Source: Algoriphagus aquimarinus (GTDB lineage Bacteria; Bacteroidota; Bacteroidia; Cytophagales; Cyclobacteriaceae). From it: DNA of 64,000 nucleotides. The notes under the pieces are model-generated. The model was given only the letters and a program-made list of their open reading frames with translations, was not told where the DNA came from and made no database searches. The position numbers were made by a program, and so were the translations under genes. Location: NCBI RefSeq assembly GCF_900112005.1, contig NZ_FOKK01000011.1, positions 1 through 64,000 on the forward strand, in the 5' to 3' direction. The number at the start of each line of letters is the position of its first letter. The stretch's first letter is position 1. Positions 8,909 to 18,854 of the stretch are shown one piece after another.

Positions 8909-9331
8909 TTATCTACTTCTCCAGAGGTCCTTCAATTGACGACCATTGATCAGCATCACAAATCTCGCTGGGTTCGGAATCAAAACGATGCGAACATCCT
9001 GCTTATCAAACTGCTCTGATTCCACAGGAACTCCCTGCTGACCCGCTACTTCATAACTCACGATACCGTTGGCATCAGGAAGAAGTGGCTTGTAAACATT
9101 AGCGATATATGCTGTAGGAAGTAAGATATCAGTGTCAGACTTAAGTTTATCCTGAATTTTCTCCATTTCAGTTTCAAGTCTATCCTCGTAGTTTTCGTTG
9201 AAATCATCTTCTAAATCATGAAGCTCTTCTTCCAGATCATCATAACTTTCGTCGCTATAATCCATAGCCGCAAGTTGATTTCGTTTTTTCACTATTTCGG
9301 TAAGCTCTTTATCCAGCGTATCCCAATTCAT
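8909..9331 (-). CDS. Conserved acidic protein of unknown function
   Basis: I do not recognise a named family. From ATG at 9331 the protein is 140 aa. A longer frame would need TTG at 9361, so the ATG was preferred; the sequence before it (CTGAACGGA) may serve as a weak ribosome site. Residues 1-75 are strongly charged and helical, with Asp/Glu-rich heptads (SYDDLEEELHDLEDD), and probably form a coiled coil. Residues 80-140 look like a compact beta-rich domain (ILLPTAYIANVYKP, DVRIVLIPNPARFVMLINGR). No signal peptide is seen, so it is probably cytoplasmic. It follows the MDR oxidoreductase gene on the same strand after about 70 nt. Confidence 0.7.
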   Translation of the reverse strand: MNWDTLDKELTEIVKKRNQLAAMDYSDESYDDLEEELHDLEDDFNENYEDRLETEMEKIQDKLKSDTDILLPTAYIANVYKPLLPDANGIVSYEVAGQQGVPVESEQFDKQDVRIVLIPNPARFVMLINGRQLKDLWRSR

Positions 9332-9404
9332 TCCGTTCAGTATTTTTGATTTGAAGTACAAAGATGGGGAATCCCTTTTTTTATGAAGAACTATTTCAAA
9401 GAAA

Positions 9405-10385
9405 TTAACTTACTAAGAGGATTTTTCCATTTCTCCCTGGCTTGTTATATGCTTCGATTGCGGCTTTTACTTCAGCTAGAGGGAATTTCTCAGCTACTTC
9501 TGCGGTAGAATCATCACTCATAAGAAAGGCTTGAGTTTCTTGATAAAGCGTAGCTCTATCTTCTTTAGAAATCCGCTGTAAAATACTGCTCAGCCAAAAC
9601 CCCTCTATAGTAACTTCTTTGAAGATCATCAATCCAGTGTTTAGCGGCATAGCTTGTCCACTCAAAACACCAAAGGAATACATCTTGCCAAATTGCTTGA
9701 TACAAGTCAAGGCTTTAGCAGCCAGTTCTCCTCCTACTGCATCAAATACAGCAGAAACTCCTTCGCCGACTACATCAGTAATCACCTTTTTCAGGTCTTC
9801 TTTTTCTGTGTTCACTACTAAATCAGCTCCTAGATTAGCTAGATAAGTTTTCTGCTCATCATGGCGAACTGTACAGGCCACTTTTATTCCTTTGGACTTG
9901 GCCACCTGAATGGCAAATTTCCCAAAAGCCGAGGCTCCTGCGGTCAGTAAAAGCCATTCCCCAGCTTTCAATTCAGATTTATTCACCATCGCCACCGCAG
10001 TTACGGGATTGACAAAAGCCTGACATGCCACTTCAAATGACATACCCTCTGGCATAGGAATCACCTGTTTTGCAGGTAGAGTAATGTACTCTCTCCAAGT
10101 ACCCATACTGGTTCCCTGTGCAGTGAACATCACTTTAGTTCCTACCGGCAATAGCCAGTCTGCATCAGCCTTACTTACTATTCCCGCAGCTTCAAAACCT
10201 GCACTACTAGGCAAATTTGGCTGGATACCGTATCGTCCCTGAATAAACATCAGATCAGAAGGATTGATATTTCTAGCTTTTACTTCTATCTGAACTTCAT
10301 GCGATTTAGGCTCTGGAGCTGGTGATTCTTTTACCTGCAAAACATCCTCGGGCATTCCAGTTTTTTCAAAAATTACTTCAATCAT
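9405..10385 (-). CDS. Medium-chain NADPH-dependent oxidoreductase (quinone reductase / enoyl reductase type)
   Basis: A 326-aa member of the zinc-free MDR superfamily, related to quinone oxidoreductase and mitochondrial-type 2-enoyl reductase. Residues 1-120 are the GroES-like domain (NINPSDLMFIQGRYG, LPSSAGFEAAGIV). The Rossmann NADPH site is LLTAGASAFGKFAIQVAK near residues 145-162, where AxxGxxG is slightly altered to ASAFGKF. The structural zinc cysteines of alcohol dehydrogenases are absent. The substrate is not known; a conjugated enone or 2-enoyl thioester is likely for this family. It is divergent from the SDR gene at 10500, with 114 bp between starts, which suggests a shared control region. 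Confidence 0.85.
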   Translation of the reverse strand: MIEVIFEKTGMPEDVLQVKESPAPEPKSHEVQIEVKARNINPSDLMFIQGRYGIQPNLPSSAGFEAAGIVSKADADWLLPVGTKVMFTAQGTSMGTWREYITLPAKQVIPMPEGMSFEVACQAFVNPVTAVAMVNKSELKAGEWLLLTAGASAFGKFAIQVAKSKGIKVACTVRHDEQKTYLANLGADLVVNTEKEDLKKVITDVVGEGVSAVFDAVGGELAAKALTCIKQFGKMYSFGVLSGQAMPLNTGLMIFKEVTIEGFWLSSILQRISKEDRATLYQETQAFLMSDDSTAEVAEKFPLAEVKAAIEAYNKPGRNGKILLVS

Positions 10386-10499
10386 AGTTTGTTAAAATTT
10401 GAGTTTGGCTATTATTAACCTGTTAACTAGGAATAATATGCATTCGTTCAGGCTTACTAGGTATCTTTTTTTAACTTGAAAGGAGAAAACTAACTAATA

Positions 10500-11267
10500 A
10501 TGGATCTCTCCTCTTTATTCTCCCTCGAAGGAAAAGTCGCACTGATCACTGGTGCCAGTAAAGGAATCGGCTTAAGTATAGCCGAAATTTTTGCTGCAGC
10601 TGGCGCCAAAGTGGTGCTGTGTAGTCGCAAGCAAGAGGCTCTGGACATAGTTGCCAAAAAACTCACATCGAAAGGTTATGAAGCCATCGGAGTAGCTTGT
10701 AATGTGGGCAATATGGAAGAACTTCCAAGGCTTGTAGAGAAAACTATTGAGAAATATGGCCAATTGGATATCCTGGTGAACAATGCTGCCACAAGTCCAG
10801 TATTTGGGCCCGTACACGAAACTAGTACAGAAGCTTTTGACAAAATCATGGATGTAAATTTGAAGGCTCCATTTGAGCTGGCAAAGCTGTGTTGGCCGCA
10901 TCTCAGAAAATCTGCCAATGCTTCGGTAATCAATATCAGTTCCATCGGAGGCGTATCTCCAGAACATGGACTAGGAATCTACAGCGTAAGCAAAGCAGCT
11001 CTGATCTCAATGACCAAGGTTCTGGCTAAGGAATGGGGAGAAGCTAAGATCCGTGTCAATGTCATATGTCCAGGTTTGATCGAAACTAAATTCTCTGAAC
11101 CACTTTGGGCAAACGAGAAAATAATAAGCATGGTAATGAAAAAACTTTCCATCAAACGCGTAGGAACAGCTGATGAGATCGGTGCGATGGCATTGTTCCT
11201 AGCCTCTCCGGCAGCAGCATACACCACAGGATCCGTCTTCACGGTGGATGGTGGTTTTACTATTTAA
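10500..11267 (+). CDS. Short-chain dehydrogenase/reductase (SDR family)
   Basis: A 255-aa classical SDR. The cofactor motif TGASKGIG is at 17-24, the NNAA motif at 94-97, the catalytic Ser near 147 (INISS), and the catalytic YxxxK at Tyr161 and Lys165 (YSVSK). The C-terminus TGSVFTVDGGF is typical. The arginine/serine after the first strand (LCSRKQ) suggests NADP(H). The overall sequence resembles glucose/3-oxoacyl-type SDRs and the DHRS4 group, but the substrate cannot be assigned. A 3-hydroxyacyl-CoA dehydrogenase gene follows after 51 nt on the same strand, so a role in acyl chain metabolism is possible. Confidence 0.88.
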   Translation: MDLSSLFSLEGKVALITGASKGIGLSIAEIFAAAGAKVVLCSRKQEALDIVAKKLTSKGYEAIGVACNVGNMEELPRLVEKTIEKYGQLDILVNNAATSPVFGPVHETSTEAFDKIMDVNLKAPFELAKLCWPHLRKSANASVINISSIGGVSPEHGLGIYSVSKAALISMTKVLAKEWGEAKIRVNVICPGLIETKFSEPLWANEKIISMVMKKLSIKRVGTADEIGAMALFLASPAAAYTTGSVFTVDGGFTI

Positions 11268-11318
11268 ATGCTAAGTAATGAAATTGCAGTTGATGAATGA
11301 ATACAGAAACACCTAACT

Positions 11319-12197
11319 ATGGAGATTGCTAACATTTGCATTCTCGGCGCCGGCAACCTCGGCTCTAGAATAGGACTCCAAGCTGCACTTTCAGGCTTTC
11401 AGGTCACCGTATATGATGTCAATCAAAAGAGCCTTTCTGGTTCTTTGGTCACCATGAATAAGCTAATAAAGTACTTAATCAAATCTCAAGAAATAACTGA
11501 AAAAAAAGGGTTAGAAGCTATACAAAGAATCACTTTCACGCCTGACCCTTTAGTCGCTGTAGAAAATGCTGACCTAATCAGCGAAAGCGTCACCGAAGAT
11601 TTAGACATAAAAAAAAGTGTGTGGAAGCAATTTGGCCACATCGCTCCTGCCAAAACTATTTTTACTACTAATACCTCCTACTTGCTTCCTTCTATGCTGG
11701 CAGAAGATAGCGGAAGACCCAAACAATTCTGCGCCTTTCATTTTCATGATGTGTTTCACTCCAAAGTCGTGGACATCATGCCTCATCCTAACACGGATCC
11801 AGAATTGATAGCTGTTTTGGAAGACTTGGGGAGAAAATTGAATCAGATCCCTATTCTGGTAAAAAAGGAAAACTCAGGCTATATTTTCAATACCTTGTTG
11901 GTATCATTAATAGATGCAGCAGGCAGACTTGCAACGGGAGAAGTAGCTGAAATAGAAGCTATTGATAAATCCTGGATGATCAACTTCAACATGCCTATAG
12001 GCCCATTTGGGATTTTGGATAATGTAGGTATCGATACAGCATGGCATATCACAAGTGTTAAGAGAAATGCAGCATCCAGAGCTTTTGCAGACTTGCTTAA
12101 AACATACATAGATCAAGGAAAACTAGGAGAAAAATCTGGGGAAGGATTTTATAAATACCCTAATCCCAGCTATAAAAATTCAGATTTCTTAAAATAA
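11319..12197 (+). CDS. 3-hydroxyacyl-CoA dehydrogenase family protein
   Basis: A 292-aa protein of the FadB/PaaH 3-hydroxyacyl-CoA dehydrogenase family, which oxidises 3-hydroxyacyl-CoA with NAD+. The N-terminal NAD-binding motif is CILGAGNLGSRIG (residues 7-19), followed by the Asp-ending strand VTVYDVN. The NTSYL and HFHDVF segments match the conserved NTSxL and HFFxP positions, with the usual FNP replaced by HDV. This is a departure from the canonical HFFNP motif. The C-terminal domain (from about 185) carries PIGPFGILDNVGID and GEKSGEGFYKYP, typical of the family. It probably shares a transcript with the SDR gene just upstream. The exact substrate is unknown. Confidence 0.85.
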   Translation: MEIANICILGAGNLGSRIGLQAALSGFQVTVYDVNQKSLSGSLVTMNKLIKYLIKSQEITEKKGLEAIQRITFTPDPLVAVENADLISESVTEDLDIKKSVWKQFGHIAPAKTIFTTNTSYLLPSMLAEDSGRPKQFCAFHFHDVFHSKVVDIMPHPNTDPELIAVLEDLGRKLNQIPILVKKENSGYIFNTLLVSLIDAAGRLATGEVAEIEAIDKSWMINFNMPIGPFGILDNVGIDTAWHITSVKRNAASRAFADLLKTYIDQGKLGEKSGEGFYKYPNPSYKNSDFLK

Positions 12198-12299
12198 TTT
12201 GAACAATTTCGCCGCAGAAAAGATCTACTAGGAAGAAACACTTCGTAATTCGCCTTACCCTTTATCACCCTTTATTACCCCTTACCTTTATTTCACCCC

Positions 12300-14699
12300 A
12301 TGAAACAATTGTATTTATGCATTGTTTTAGGCTTGCTTTTCATGCAAGTCAGAAGCAGCAATGCGCAAATTTCCTTAAACCAAGAATCCGTACTTCCGCT
12401 TTCTCTTCATTCTGTAGCTGAAATCGTACAGGTAGATTCTCCAGGTTATACGTTGGAAGAAATTATAAAAAAGGAGAATTCCCTGGATTTTCATGCCTTA
12501 GAAAACTCCATTACAGATCTAGGCTTTACTGACCAGACTTATTGGCTTAGATTTTCTCTTGAAAATAACTCTGATCAATCTCAGACCTATTACTTAGAAA
12601 CTGCCAGACCTATTACGGATGTGGCACATCTGTACCAATTACATCAAGGAAAAATCATCTCAGATCAGTTAAGCGGAGATTTGATAAAGTTCGCGGATAG
12701 GCCTTTCAACCATAGAAAGATAATTTTTCCTATCACCCTTCCTGCCGGTTCCAAATCTGATTTTTATATAAAATATCAAAGCGATGGAGAAGTAATCAGT
12801 CTTCCCTTAGTACTCAATGACACCTCTTCTTTAGTCTCGTCTTCGTTTTTCAATCAATTAATATTTGGCTTTTTCTACGGCGTACTCTTTATAGCTGGAG
12901 TTACCTATCTGTTCTTTTATTTTGGAATGAAGGAGTCGAGTTTCATCTACTATGTGGCGTATGTGCTTTCTGTAGCCTTGCTCCATATGAATCTTGATGG
13001 ATATTTCTATCAGTACATCACACAAGATCCAGGATGGTTTGCAAATCGCTCCCTTCTGATCTTTGCGGCCTTGAGTTCTCTGGCTCTAGGCACTTACAGC
13101 TATGTTTATTTAAAAGCAGATGAAATCTCAAATTTCATCAAGAGATCGTTTCAGCTGTTATTTCTAGCCCATGGGATTCTCCTGCTAGCTATCTTGACTT
13201 ACACAGCGGGTCAGGCATATTATTACCCGGCAGTAAATGCTTTAGGTTTCCTTATGCTTATTCTAGTCATCCTGACGATTTTCAAAAGCTTCCTAGCAAA
13301 AATACATGTGGATACTTTTTTCAGTATCGGTATTGCCTGTCTGACCTTCGGTTTTGTGATTTTCATTCTGAACAATTTCTCACTGATTCCAAATTCATTC
13401 TTCGCTTCAAATGCCTCTAAAATAGGAACCGGAGCAGAAATCCTGTTTCTATCACTTTCTATGGCAAATAGAATTCGCTTGTTGAAAACCGAAAAAGAAG
13501 AAATTCAGGAAATTGCTTTGATGCGTGCAGAGGAATCCAATGACATGAAGTCTTACTTTTTGTCAAACATGAGTCATGAACTTAGAACTCCTTTGAATGC
13601 GATTGTAGGACTGTCTAAATCCATAATAAGTAGTACGGACGATACCACAATCAAAAACAACCTGGAAGTGATCCAATACTCTTCCATGTCTTTGCTAGGC
13701 TCTATCGATGATATTCTGGATTATTCTAAAATTGAAAAAGGCGAGCTGAAACTGGCACATGTAGAATTTGATCTTCACAAAATTATTCAGGAATTGAAGG
13801 TCGTTACCAATCAGAAATCACGTGAAAAAGGATTGGAATTCGTCTATGAAGAGCGTAACAATATCAACACAAAACTGGTCGGTGATCCGATAAGGTTGAA
13901 GCAAATCATTTCGAATGTACTGAACAACGCTACTAAATTCACTCAAAGAGGTCAGATCAAATTAATTGTCAACACAGAGGAAAAGAAAGGGAATAAGCTC
14001 CTATTATCATTGGATATTGAGGATACTGGAGTTGGGATTGCCAAAGATAAAATCACTAGAATTTTTGATTCATTCAGCCAAGAGCAGATTAATTACAAAC
14101 GGAAATATGGAGGTTTTGGAATTGGCCTTTGCATCGTAAAGGCGCTAGTGGATCTTCATTACGGTTCTATAAAAGTCAGTAGTGCGAAAAATGAAGGAAC
14201 CCAGGTAACTATCAAAATTGAGCTTGAGAAATCTATGGCCTCACCAAAGACCCAAGATTTAATGACGCTGGCTCAAGCTGAGAAGCTGATGCAAAACAAG
14301 CATTTCTTGGTTGTAGAAGACAATACCGTGAATCAACTGGTCATCAAGTCAATTCTTAGAAAATGGAAAGGTGTAAGTTTTGACTTTGCAAACGACGGCT
14401 TAGAAGCTTTAGAAGCTCTGAAAACAAAAGCCTATGACGTCATCCTCATGGATCTACAAATGCCTGAAATGGATGGATATGAAGCCACCGAGCTAATTCG
14501 AGCCGGAAATTCTGGAATGAATTCTAAAGACATTCCCATTATTGCTGTGACTGCTGACACTACTGAAAAGACCAAAGCCCGTGTATTCGCAATTGGTATG
14601 GATGACTACATCACCAAGCCGATTGATCAGGAATTACTTTATGCCAGCGTAGAAAAAGCGCTTTACTTAGAAAAAATCAAGCTGAATATAGACATATAG
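12300..14699 (+). CDS. Hybrid sensor histidine kinase / response regulator with 7TMR-DISM sensor
   Basis: A 799-aa membrane sensor kinase. Residues 1-23 are a signal peptide. Residues 40-165 form the periplasmic 7TMR-DISM extracellular domain. Residues 185-395 contain seven predicted membrane segments (7TMR-DISM_7TM). A HisKA domain follows with the phospho-acceptor His426 in NMSHELRTPLNAIVG. The HATPase has the N-box near 539-543 (NVLNNATKF), DTGVGIAKD, and the GGFGIGLCIVK lid. A C-terminal receiver domain (about 670-790) has Asp718 in ILMDLQMPEMDGY. No DNA-binding output domain is present, so signal must pass to a separate regulator or phosphotransfer protein. No partner is encoded beside it. 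The ligand is unknown; DISM domains are often thought to bind sugars or other small molecules. Confidence 0.93.
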   Translation: MKQLYLCIVLGLLFMQVRSSNAQISLNQESVLPLSLHSVAEIVQVDSPGYTLEEIIKKENSLDFHALENSITDLGFTDQTYWLRFSLENNSDQSQTYYLETARPITDVAHLYQLHQGKIISDQLSGDLIKFADRPFNHRKIIFPITLPAGSKSDFYIKYQSDGEVISLPLVLNDTSSLVSSSFFNQLIFGFFYGVLFIAGVTYLFFYFGMKESSFIYYVAYVLSVALLHMNLDGYFYQYITQDPGWFANRSLLIFAALSSLALGTYSYVYLKADEISNFIKRSFQLLFLAHGILLLAILTYTAGQAYYYPAVNALGFLMLILVILTIFKSFLAKIHVDTFFSIGIACLTFGFVIFILNNFSLIPNSFFASNASKIGTGAEILFLSLSMANRIRLLKTEKEEIQEIALMRAEESNDMKSYFLSNMSHELRTPLNAIVGLSKSIISSTDDTTIKNNLEVIQYSSMSLLGSIDDILDYSKIEKGELKLAHVEFDLHKIIQELKVVTNQKSREKGLEFVYEERNNINTKLVGDPIRLKQIISNVLNNATKFTQRGQIKLIVNTEEKKGNKLLLSLDIEDTGVGIAKDKITRIFDSFSQEQINYKRKYGGFGIGLCIVKALVDLHYGSIKVSSAKNEGTQVTIKIELEKSMASPKTQDLMTLAQAEKLMQNKHFLVVEDNTVNQLVIKSILRKWKGVSFDFANDGLEALEALKTKAYDVILMDLQMPEMDGYEATELIRAGNSGMNSKDIPIIAVTADTTEKTKARVFAIGMDDYITKPIDQELLYASVEKALYLEKIKLNIDI

Positions 14700-14733
14700 G
14701 TAGATGCCTCCCGGACGAGATCATTCAAAATAG

Positions 14734-15867
14734 CTACTGAACTCCGCGTTTAAATTCTGCGGTGGGTAAATAGTCTATGGGCAAAAGATCGCCCACTCGT
14801 TCCCAACCTATGTAACCTTCGACAACTAAGCCAAAGGGATCTGAAAGGCTGCCATTTTCAAAAATCTCCAAAGAATCAACCGTCATTCGCATTATGGAAG
14901 TTTGACTCTTACGTACCTCTCTACCAAGACCTTCGACATATAATGGACTTTCTTTTTCCAACAAATAGGTAATAAGTAAATACCCATCTAACTCGAGAAA
15001 TTCTCTTGTTTCCCTATTCTTCCTAATATCTAAGGAGGTAATAACTTCCGTCGCCACACTGTCTATAAATTTGCCAGCATGCACAGGATCATCCTTGCGG
15101 TACAATCTTCTTATCTCAAAGCCCTGAGCGATAGTTTTACCAATGTATACCGATCGAATAAAGTGCTGCAAACTTCCATTATAGGCCTCCAATCTGTTTT
15201 TTTCTACTCTTCTTTGCCTCCCTCTGGAAAGACTTGAATCAGGTATAAATAGTGGATAGCCTCCGTAAGTCACAAAGCCCTTTTTGTAATGAAAGCGGAA
15301 ATCATTGAGTAAATAGTCGAGCCTATACCCCAGATTTGGATTTTGGATTTTAAGAATTTCTTTTGAACTAGCTATCAACAAACCCGGCTCAGAAATATCA
15401 TCTAATATCATAGACATTTCATTGTCTATTTTACTAGCTCTTCCATTTCTCGATGTGCCCAAAAAATACCTTTTGAAATCAGCCAGATTCCTATACCAAG
15501 CAGGGTCACGTTTGTCATTTACATCTAGTGTTTCTAAATCTTCATCTACCGGAACAAGCATAAATTTGTATCCTTGCGACTTTACTGTGGAAGCAGGAAG
15601 ATTAAATGTTAATCCCTGATAACCCAGCATCCGCACTATCACTTCATAGTTCCCTTCTGGTAAGTAAATAGAGAATTTCCCATCCTCGTCTGTAGATGTA
15701 CCAAGGGTAGTATTCGCTAAATATACGGTGGCGTAAGGAATCCCTTTTCCCGTTTCATTGTCAGCTACTGTTCCTTTAAAAATCGCCTGAGAAAAGGACG
15801 AAAAGCTCCCAAAAAATAAAAACAAGCCTAAAACACACTGAAATAGCATTGAATTAGGCTTGCTCAT
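14734..15867 (-). CDS. Exported protein with N-terminal carboxypeptidase regulatory-like domain
   Basis: A 377-aa protein with a signal peptide (about residues 1-28, ending FSQA). Residues 30-110 are a CarboxypepD_reg-like beta-sandwich: GTVADNETGKGIPYATVYL, STDEDGKFSIYLPEGNYEV and RMLGYQG. This module is common at the N-terminus of SusC-like receptors, but here no plug or barrel follows. Residues 125-377 are a conserved Bacteroidetes region of unknown role, with many charged residues (RRLYRKDDPVHAGKFIDS). The protein is probably periplasmic or attached to the outer membrane. It converges on the histidine kinase gene and follows topA after 36 nt on the same strand. Confidence 0.8.
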   Translation of the reverse strand: MSKPNSMLFQCVLGLFLFFGSFSSFSQAIFKGTVADNETGKGIPYATVYLANTTLGTSTDEDGKFSIYLPEGNYEVIVRMLGYQGLTFNLPASTVKSQGYKFMLVPVDEDLETLDVNDKRDPAWYRNLADFKRYFLGTSRNGRASKIDNEMSMILDDISEPGLLIASSKEILKIQNPNLGYRLDYLLNDFRFHYKKGFVTYGGYPLFIPDSSLSRGRQRRVEKNRLEAYNGSLQHFIRSVYIGKTIAQGFEIRRLYRKDDPVHAGKFIDSVATEVITSLDIRKNRETREFLELDGYLLITYLLEKESPLYVEGLGREVRKSQTSIMRMTVDSLEIFENGSLSDPFGLVVEGYIGWERVGDLLPIDYLPTAEFKRGVQ

Positions 15868-15903
15868 ATAGTATAAAATTGAACTTGAGTTCGTGGTTTT
15901 TAT

Positions 15904-18231
15904 TTACTTTTTCTTGGCAAACTTCCCACCTTTTTTCTTTGGTTCAGGCTGATTTTCAATGATATGAATCGTCTCTTCGTAGGTTAAAGTTTCTGCTTCC
16001 TTATCCTTAGGAATCTTGTAGTTATTCTTACCCATCTTGATGTAAGGTCCCCATCTACCATTCAATACCTGAATCTCAGGATTCTCATCAAATGACTTGA
16101 TATGCTTCTTGGCATCTGCCTCACGCTTATCTTGAATTAATTTGATTCCTTCTTCTTCATTGATACTCAAGGGATCCATTTCCTTAGGAAGGGAGACGAA
16201 AGAACCATCATGACGTACATAAGGTCCAAATCTACCAATTGCTGCTACCATCTTTTTATCTTCAAACATCCCAATGTCACGAGGCAACTTGAATAGCTCA
16301 AGCGCATCCTCCATCGTGATATTTTCGATAAATTGACCTTTTTTCAAACTAGCAAACTGCTTCTCTTCGTCTTCAGAATCACCAATTTGAACCAAGGGCC
16401 CAAACTTACCAAGTCTCACGATCATCGGCTTACCACTTACTGGGTGATTACCAAGTTCACGACTTGAATTGATATCCTGTCTAGAAATCTGCTCTGTATC
16501 CTCTACATTCTTATGGAAATTGCCATAGAAAGACTCTAGCATATCCTGCCATACTTGCCCTCCAGCAGCTATATCATCAAACTCCTTCTCTACTCTAGCG
16601 GTAAAGCTAAAGTCGATCACATTTGGAAAATGCTCTACTAGGAAGTCATTTACCACCATGGCGATATTGGTAGGGAAAAGCTTCTGCTTCTCTGCACCTG
16701 TATTTTCAGTTTTAGTTGCGTCTTTGAACTCGCCTTTGGCGATGATCATTTCCACATAATCTCTTGGCGTTCCATCTCTGGATTCTTTGATCACGTATTC
16801 GCGTCTCTGAATCGTAGAAATAGTAGGCGCGTAAGTAGATGGACGACCAATTCCCAGTTCTTCCAACTTCTTCACCAAGGATGCTTCTGTATATCTTGGA
16901 GAAGCTCTGGAGAAAGTCTCACGACCCTTCATTTCCTGAAGAGCTAAAGACTGACCAATTGTCAATGGAGGTAAAAGTGCTTTTCCTTCATTGCTATCGT
17001 CCTCTTCCGGCTCCTCATCTGTATCTTCTAAGTACACTTTCAAAAAGCCATCAAACTTGATGATCTCTCCAGTTGCTACCAGATTCTGAGTCTGGTTTGA
17101 TATATCTACCGTGATAATAGTCTTCTCCAATTCTGCATCAGCCATCTGCGAAGCAATAGCACGCTTCCAGATCAGCTCATAGAGGCGCTGCTCGTTGCGT
17201 TCTCCCGTCACATGGGAATTAGCGAAGTCGGTAGGTCGGACGGCTTCGTGAGCCTCCTGAGCGCCTTCAGACTTGGTAGTGAATTTTCTTGACTTATGGT
17301 ATTTCTCTCCATATGAATCGTGAATTGCTTTTTTGGCAGAAGCCATTGCATCATCCGACAGATTCACACTATCTGTTCTCATATAAGTAATCTTACCCGC
17401 TTCATACAGTTTCTGCGCTACAGACATAGTCTGAGCCACTGAGAAGTAAAGCTTTCTACTTGCTTCCTGCTGAAGTGTAGACGTGGTAAAAGGTGCCGCT
17501 GGAGATTTCTTCCCTGGCTTTTTTTCCAGGTTAGCAACTGAGAAATCAGCTTGAAGGCATTTTTTCAGGAATTCCTCCGCTTCAGCTTTGGTGTCAAATT
17601 TCTTTGGTAACTCAGCTTGGAAAGTTCTTCCTTCTACTTCGAAAATCGCGGTAATTCTAAAACTTGACTTGGCTTTGTGCTGCTCCACTTCCCGCTCACG
17701 ATCCACGATCAAGCGAACCGCCACAGACTGTACTCTACCAGCAGAAAGCCCTGTTTTGATCTTCTTCCATAGAATAGGAGAAAGCTCAAAACCAACCAAA
17801 CGATCCAGAATACGTCTAGCCTGCTGTGCATTGACCAAATCTATATCAATACCTCGAGGGTTTTCAATAGCTTTTACAATTGCATTTTTGGTGATTTCAC
17901 GGAAGACGATCCTTTTCGTGTTTTCATCCTTTAGCTTTAGCACTTCTTTTAGATGCCAAGAAATTGCCTCTCCCTCACGGTCATCATCACTCGCTAGGTA
18001 GACAGTCTCCGCATCCTTCACTAGAGCTTTGAGGTTTTTGATCACATCCTTTTTATCGGCCGTGACCTCGTAAGTAGGACTAAATCTATTTTTAATATCG
18101 ATCGCCTTATCGCCTTTTGGAAGATCTCGAACGTGACCGTAGCTAGATGCTACCTTATAGTCTTTGCCCAAGTATCCCTCAATGGTTTTGGCTTTGGCAG
18201 GTGACTCGACGATAACAAGGTTTTTTGACAT
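15904..18231 (-). CDS. topA: DNA topoisomerase I (type IA)
   Basis: Relaxes negatively supercoiled DNA by transient single-strand cleavage. From the preferred ATG at 18231 (MSKNLVIVESPAKAKTIEGYLG, the conserved start) the protein is 775 aa. An upstream ATG at 18258 would add nine non-conserved residues. The Toprim domain carries VYLASDDDREGEAI with the metal-binding DDDRE near 82-86. The catalytic Tyr283 is in KITYMRTDSVNLSD. Beyond residue 590 the four-cysteine zinc fingers of the E. coli enzyme are missing. They are replaced by repeated lysine-rich topoisomerase C-terminal modules (RLGKFGPLVQIG, AIGRFGPYVRHDG, LNGRWGPYIKMG), as in other Bacteroidetes. The C-terminus is very basic. Confidence 0.95.
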   Translation of the reverse strand: MSKNLVIVESPAKAKTIEGYLGKDYKVASSYGHVRDLPKGDKAIDIKNRFSPTYEVTADKKDVIKNLKALVKDAETVYLASDDDREGEAISWHLKEVLKLKDENTKRIVFREITKNAIVKAIENPRGIDIDLVNAQQARRILDRLVGFELSPILWKKIKTGLSAGRVQSVAVRLIVDREREVEQHKAKSSFRITAIFEVEGRTFQAELPKKFDTKAEAEEFLKKCLQADFSVANLEKKPGKKSPAAPFTTSTLQQEASRKLYFSVAQTMSVAQKLYEAGKITYMRTDSVNLSDDAMASAKKAIHDSYGEKYHKSRKFTTKSEGAQEAHEAVRPTDFANSHVTGERNEQRLYELIWKRAIASQMADAELEKTIITVDISNQTQNLVATGEIIKFDGFLKVYLEDTDEEPEEDDSNEGKALLPPLTIGQSLALQEMKGRETFSRASPRYTEASLVKKLEELGIGRPSTYAPTISTIQRREYVIKESRDGTPRDYVEMIIAKGEFKDATKTENTGAEKQKLFPTNIAMVVNDFLVEHFPNVIDFSFTARVEKEFDDIAAGGQVWQDMLESFYGNFHKNVEDTEQISRQDINSSRELGNHPVSGKPMIVRLGKFGPLVQIGDSEDEEKQFASLKKGQFIENITMEDALELFKLPRDIGMFEDKKMVAAIGRFGPYVRHDGSFVSLPKEMDPLSINEEEGIKLIQDKREADAKKHIKSFDENPEIQVLNGRWGPYIKMGKNNYKIPKDKEAETLTYEETIHIIENQPEPKKKGGKFAKKK

Positions 18232-18386
18232 ATAAAAGCAATTTTTCTGGGTTTTCAAACCCGATAAGAAAAGCTAAAAATAGACGGCATTGTATTCTCG
18301 TCCAAATATTTAAAATTGACTAGACCCGATTTGGTGGGATTTTTGATGAAAGTGACAAATACTTTTAAGGGTATAAACCACTTATC

Positions 18387-18854
18387 ATGAAGCAATTGTT
18401 TTTACTCAGACACGGAGAAGCAGGTTTTTCTCAAGGTTCAGATTTTCAAAGGCAACTCACCAAAAAAGGGAGAGAAAACCTGATCCGTATGGGGGAATCC
18501 TTAGATGAAAAGCTAAAATCTGTGGATTTGATGTATTGTTCCTCGGCAGAACGAACCATGGAAACAGCTAATCTAATAGGCACGCACATTACTATTAAAG
18601 AGTCTATTTTCACCCGCGACATCTATCAAGGAGATTTGGGAGTACTGATAGCTTTACTGGAAAAAACTTCAGTTTCAGTTGATACTTGTCTTTTTGTGGG
18701 TCACAATCCCACCATTAGTTTACTTCTGGCACATATTTCCGATGAACAATATCTGGGATTGCAACCTGGAATGATGGCTGTAATTGACCTGGAAATATCG
18801 GATTGGAAAATGATTGGCTTTGGAACTGGAATCCTAAAAGAAATTATCCAATAA
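18387..18854 (+). CDS. SixA-like histidine phosphatase
   Basis: A 155-aa member of the histidine phosphatase superfamily, close to the SixA branch. The catalytic RHG motif is at residues 8-10 in LFLLRHGEAG, and the second catalytic histidine is in FVGHNPTISLLL. In E. coli SixA removes phosphate from histidine phosphotransfer domains. Here the substrate is unproven. The small size, without extra insertions, fits SixA better than phosphoglycerate mutase. The gene is divergent from topA and stands alone. The sequence before it contains TACTTTTA (18360-18367), one mismatch from the Bacteroidetes -7 element, about 20 nt before the start. Confidence 0.85.
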   Translation: MKQLFLLRHGEAGFSQGSDFQRQLTKKGRENLIRMGESLDEKLKSVDLMYCSSAERTMETANLIGTHITIKESIFTRDIYQGDLGVLIALLEKTSVSVDTCLFVGHNPTISLLLAHISDEQYLGLQPGMMAVIDLEISDWKMIGFGTGILKEIIQ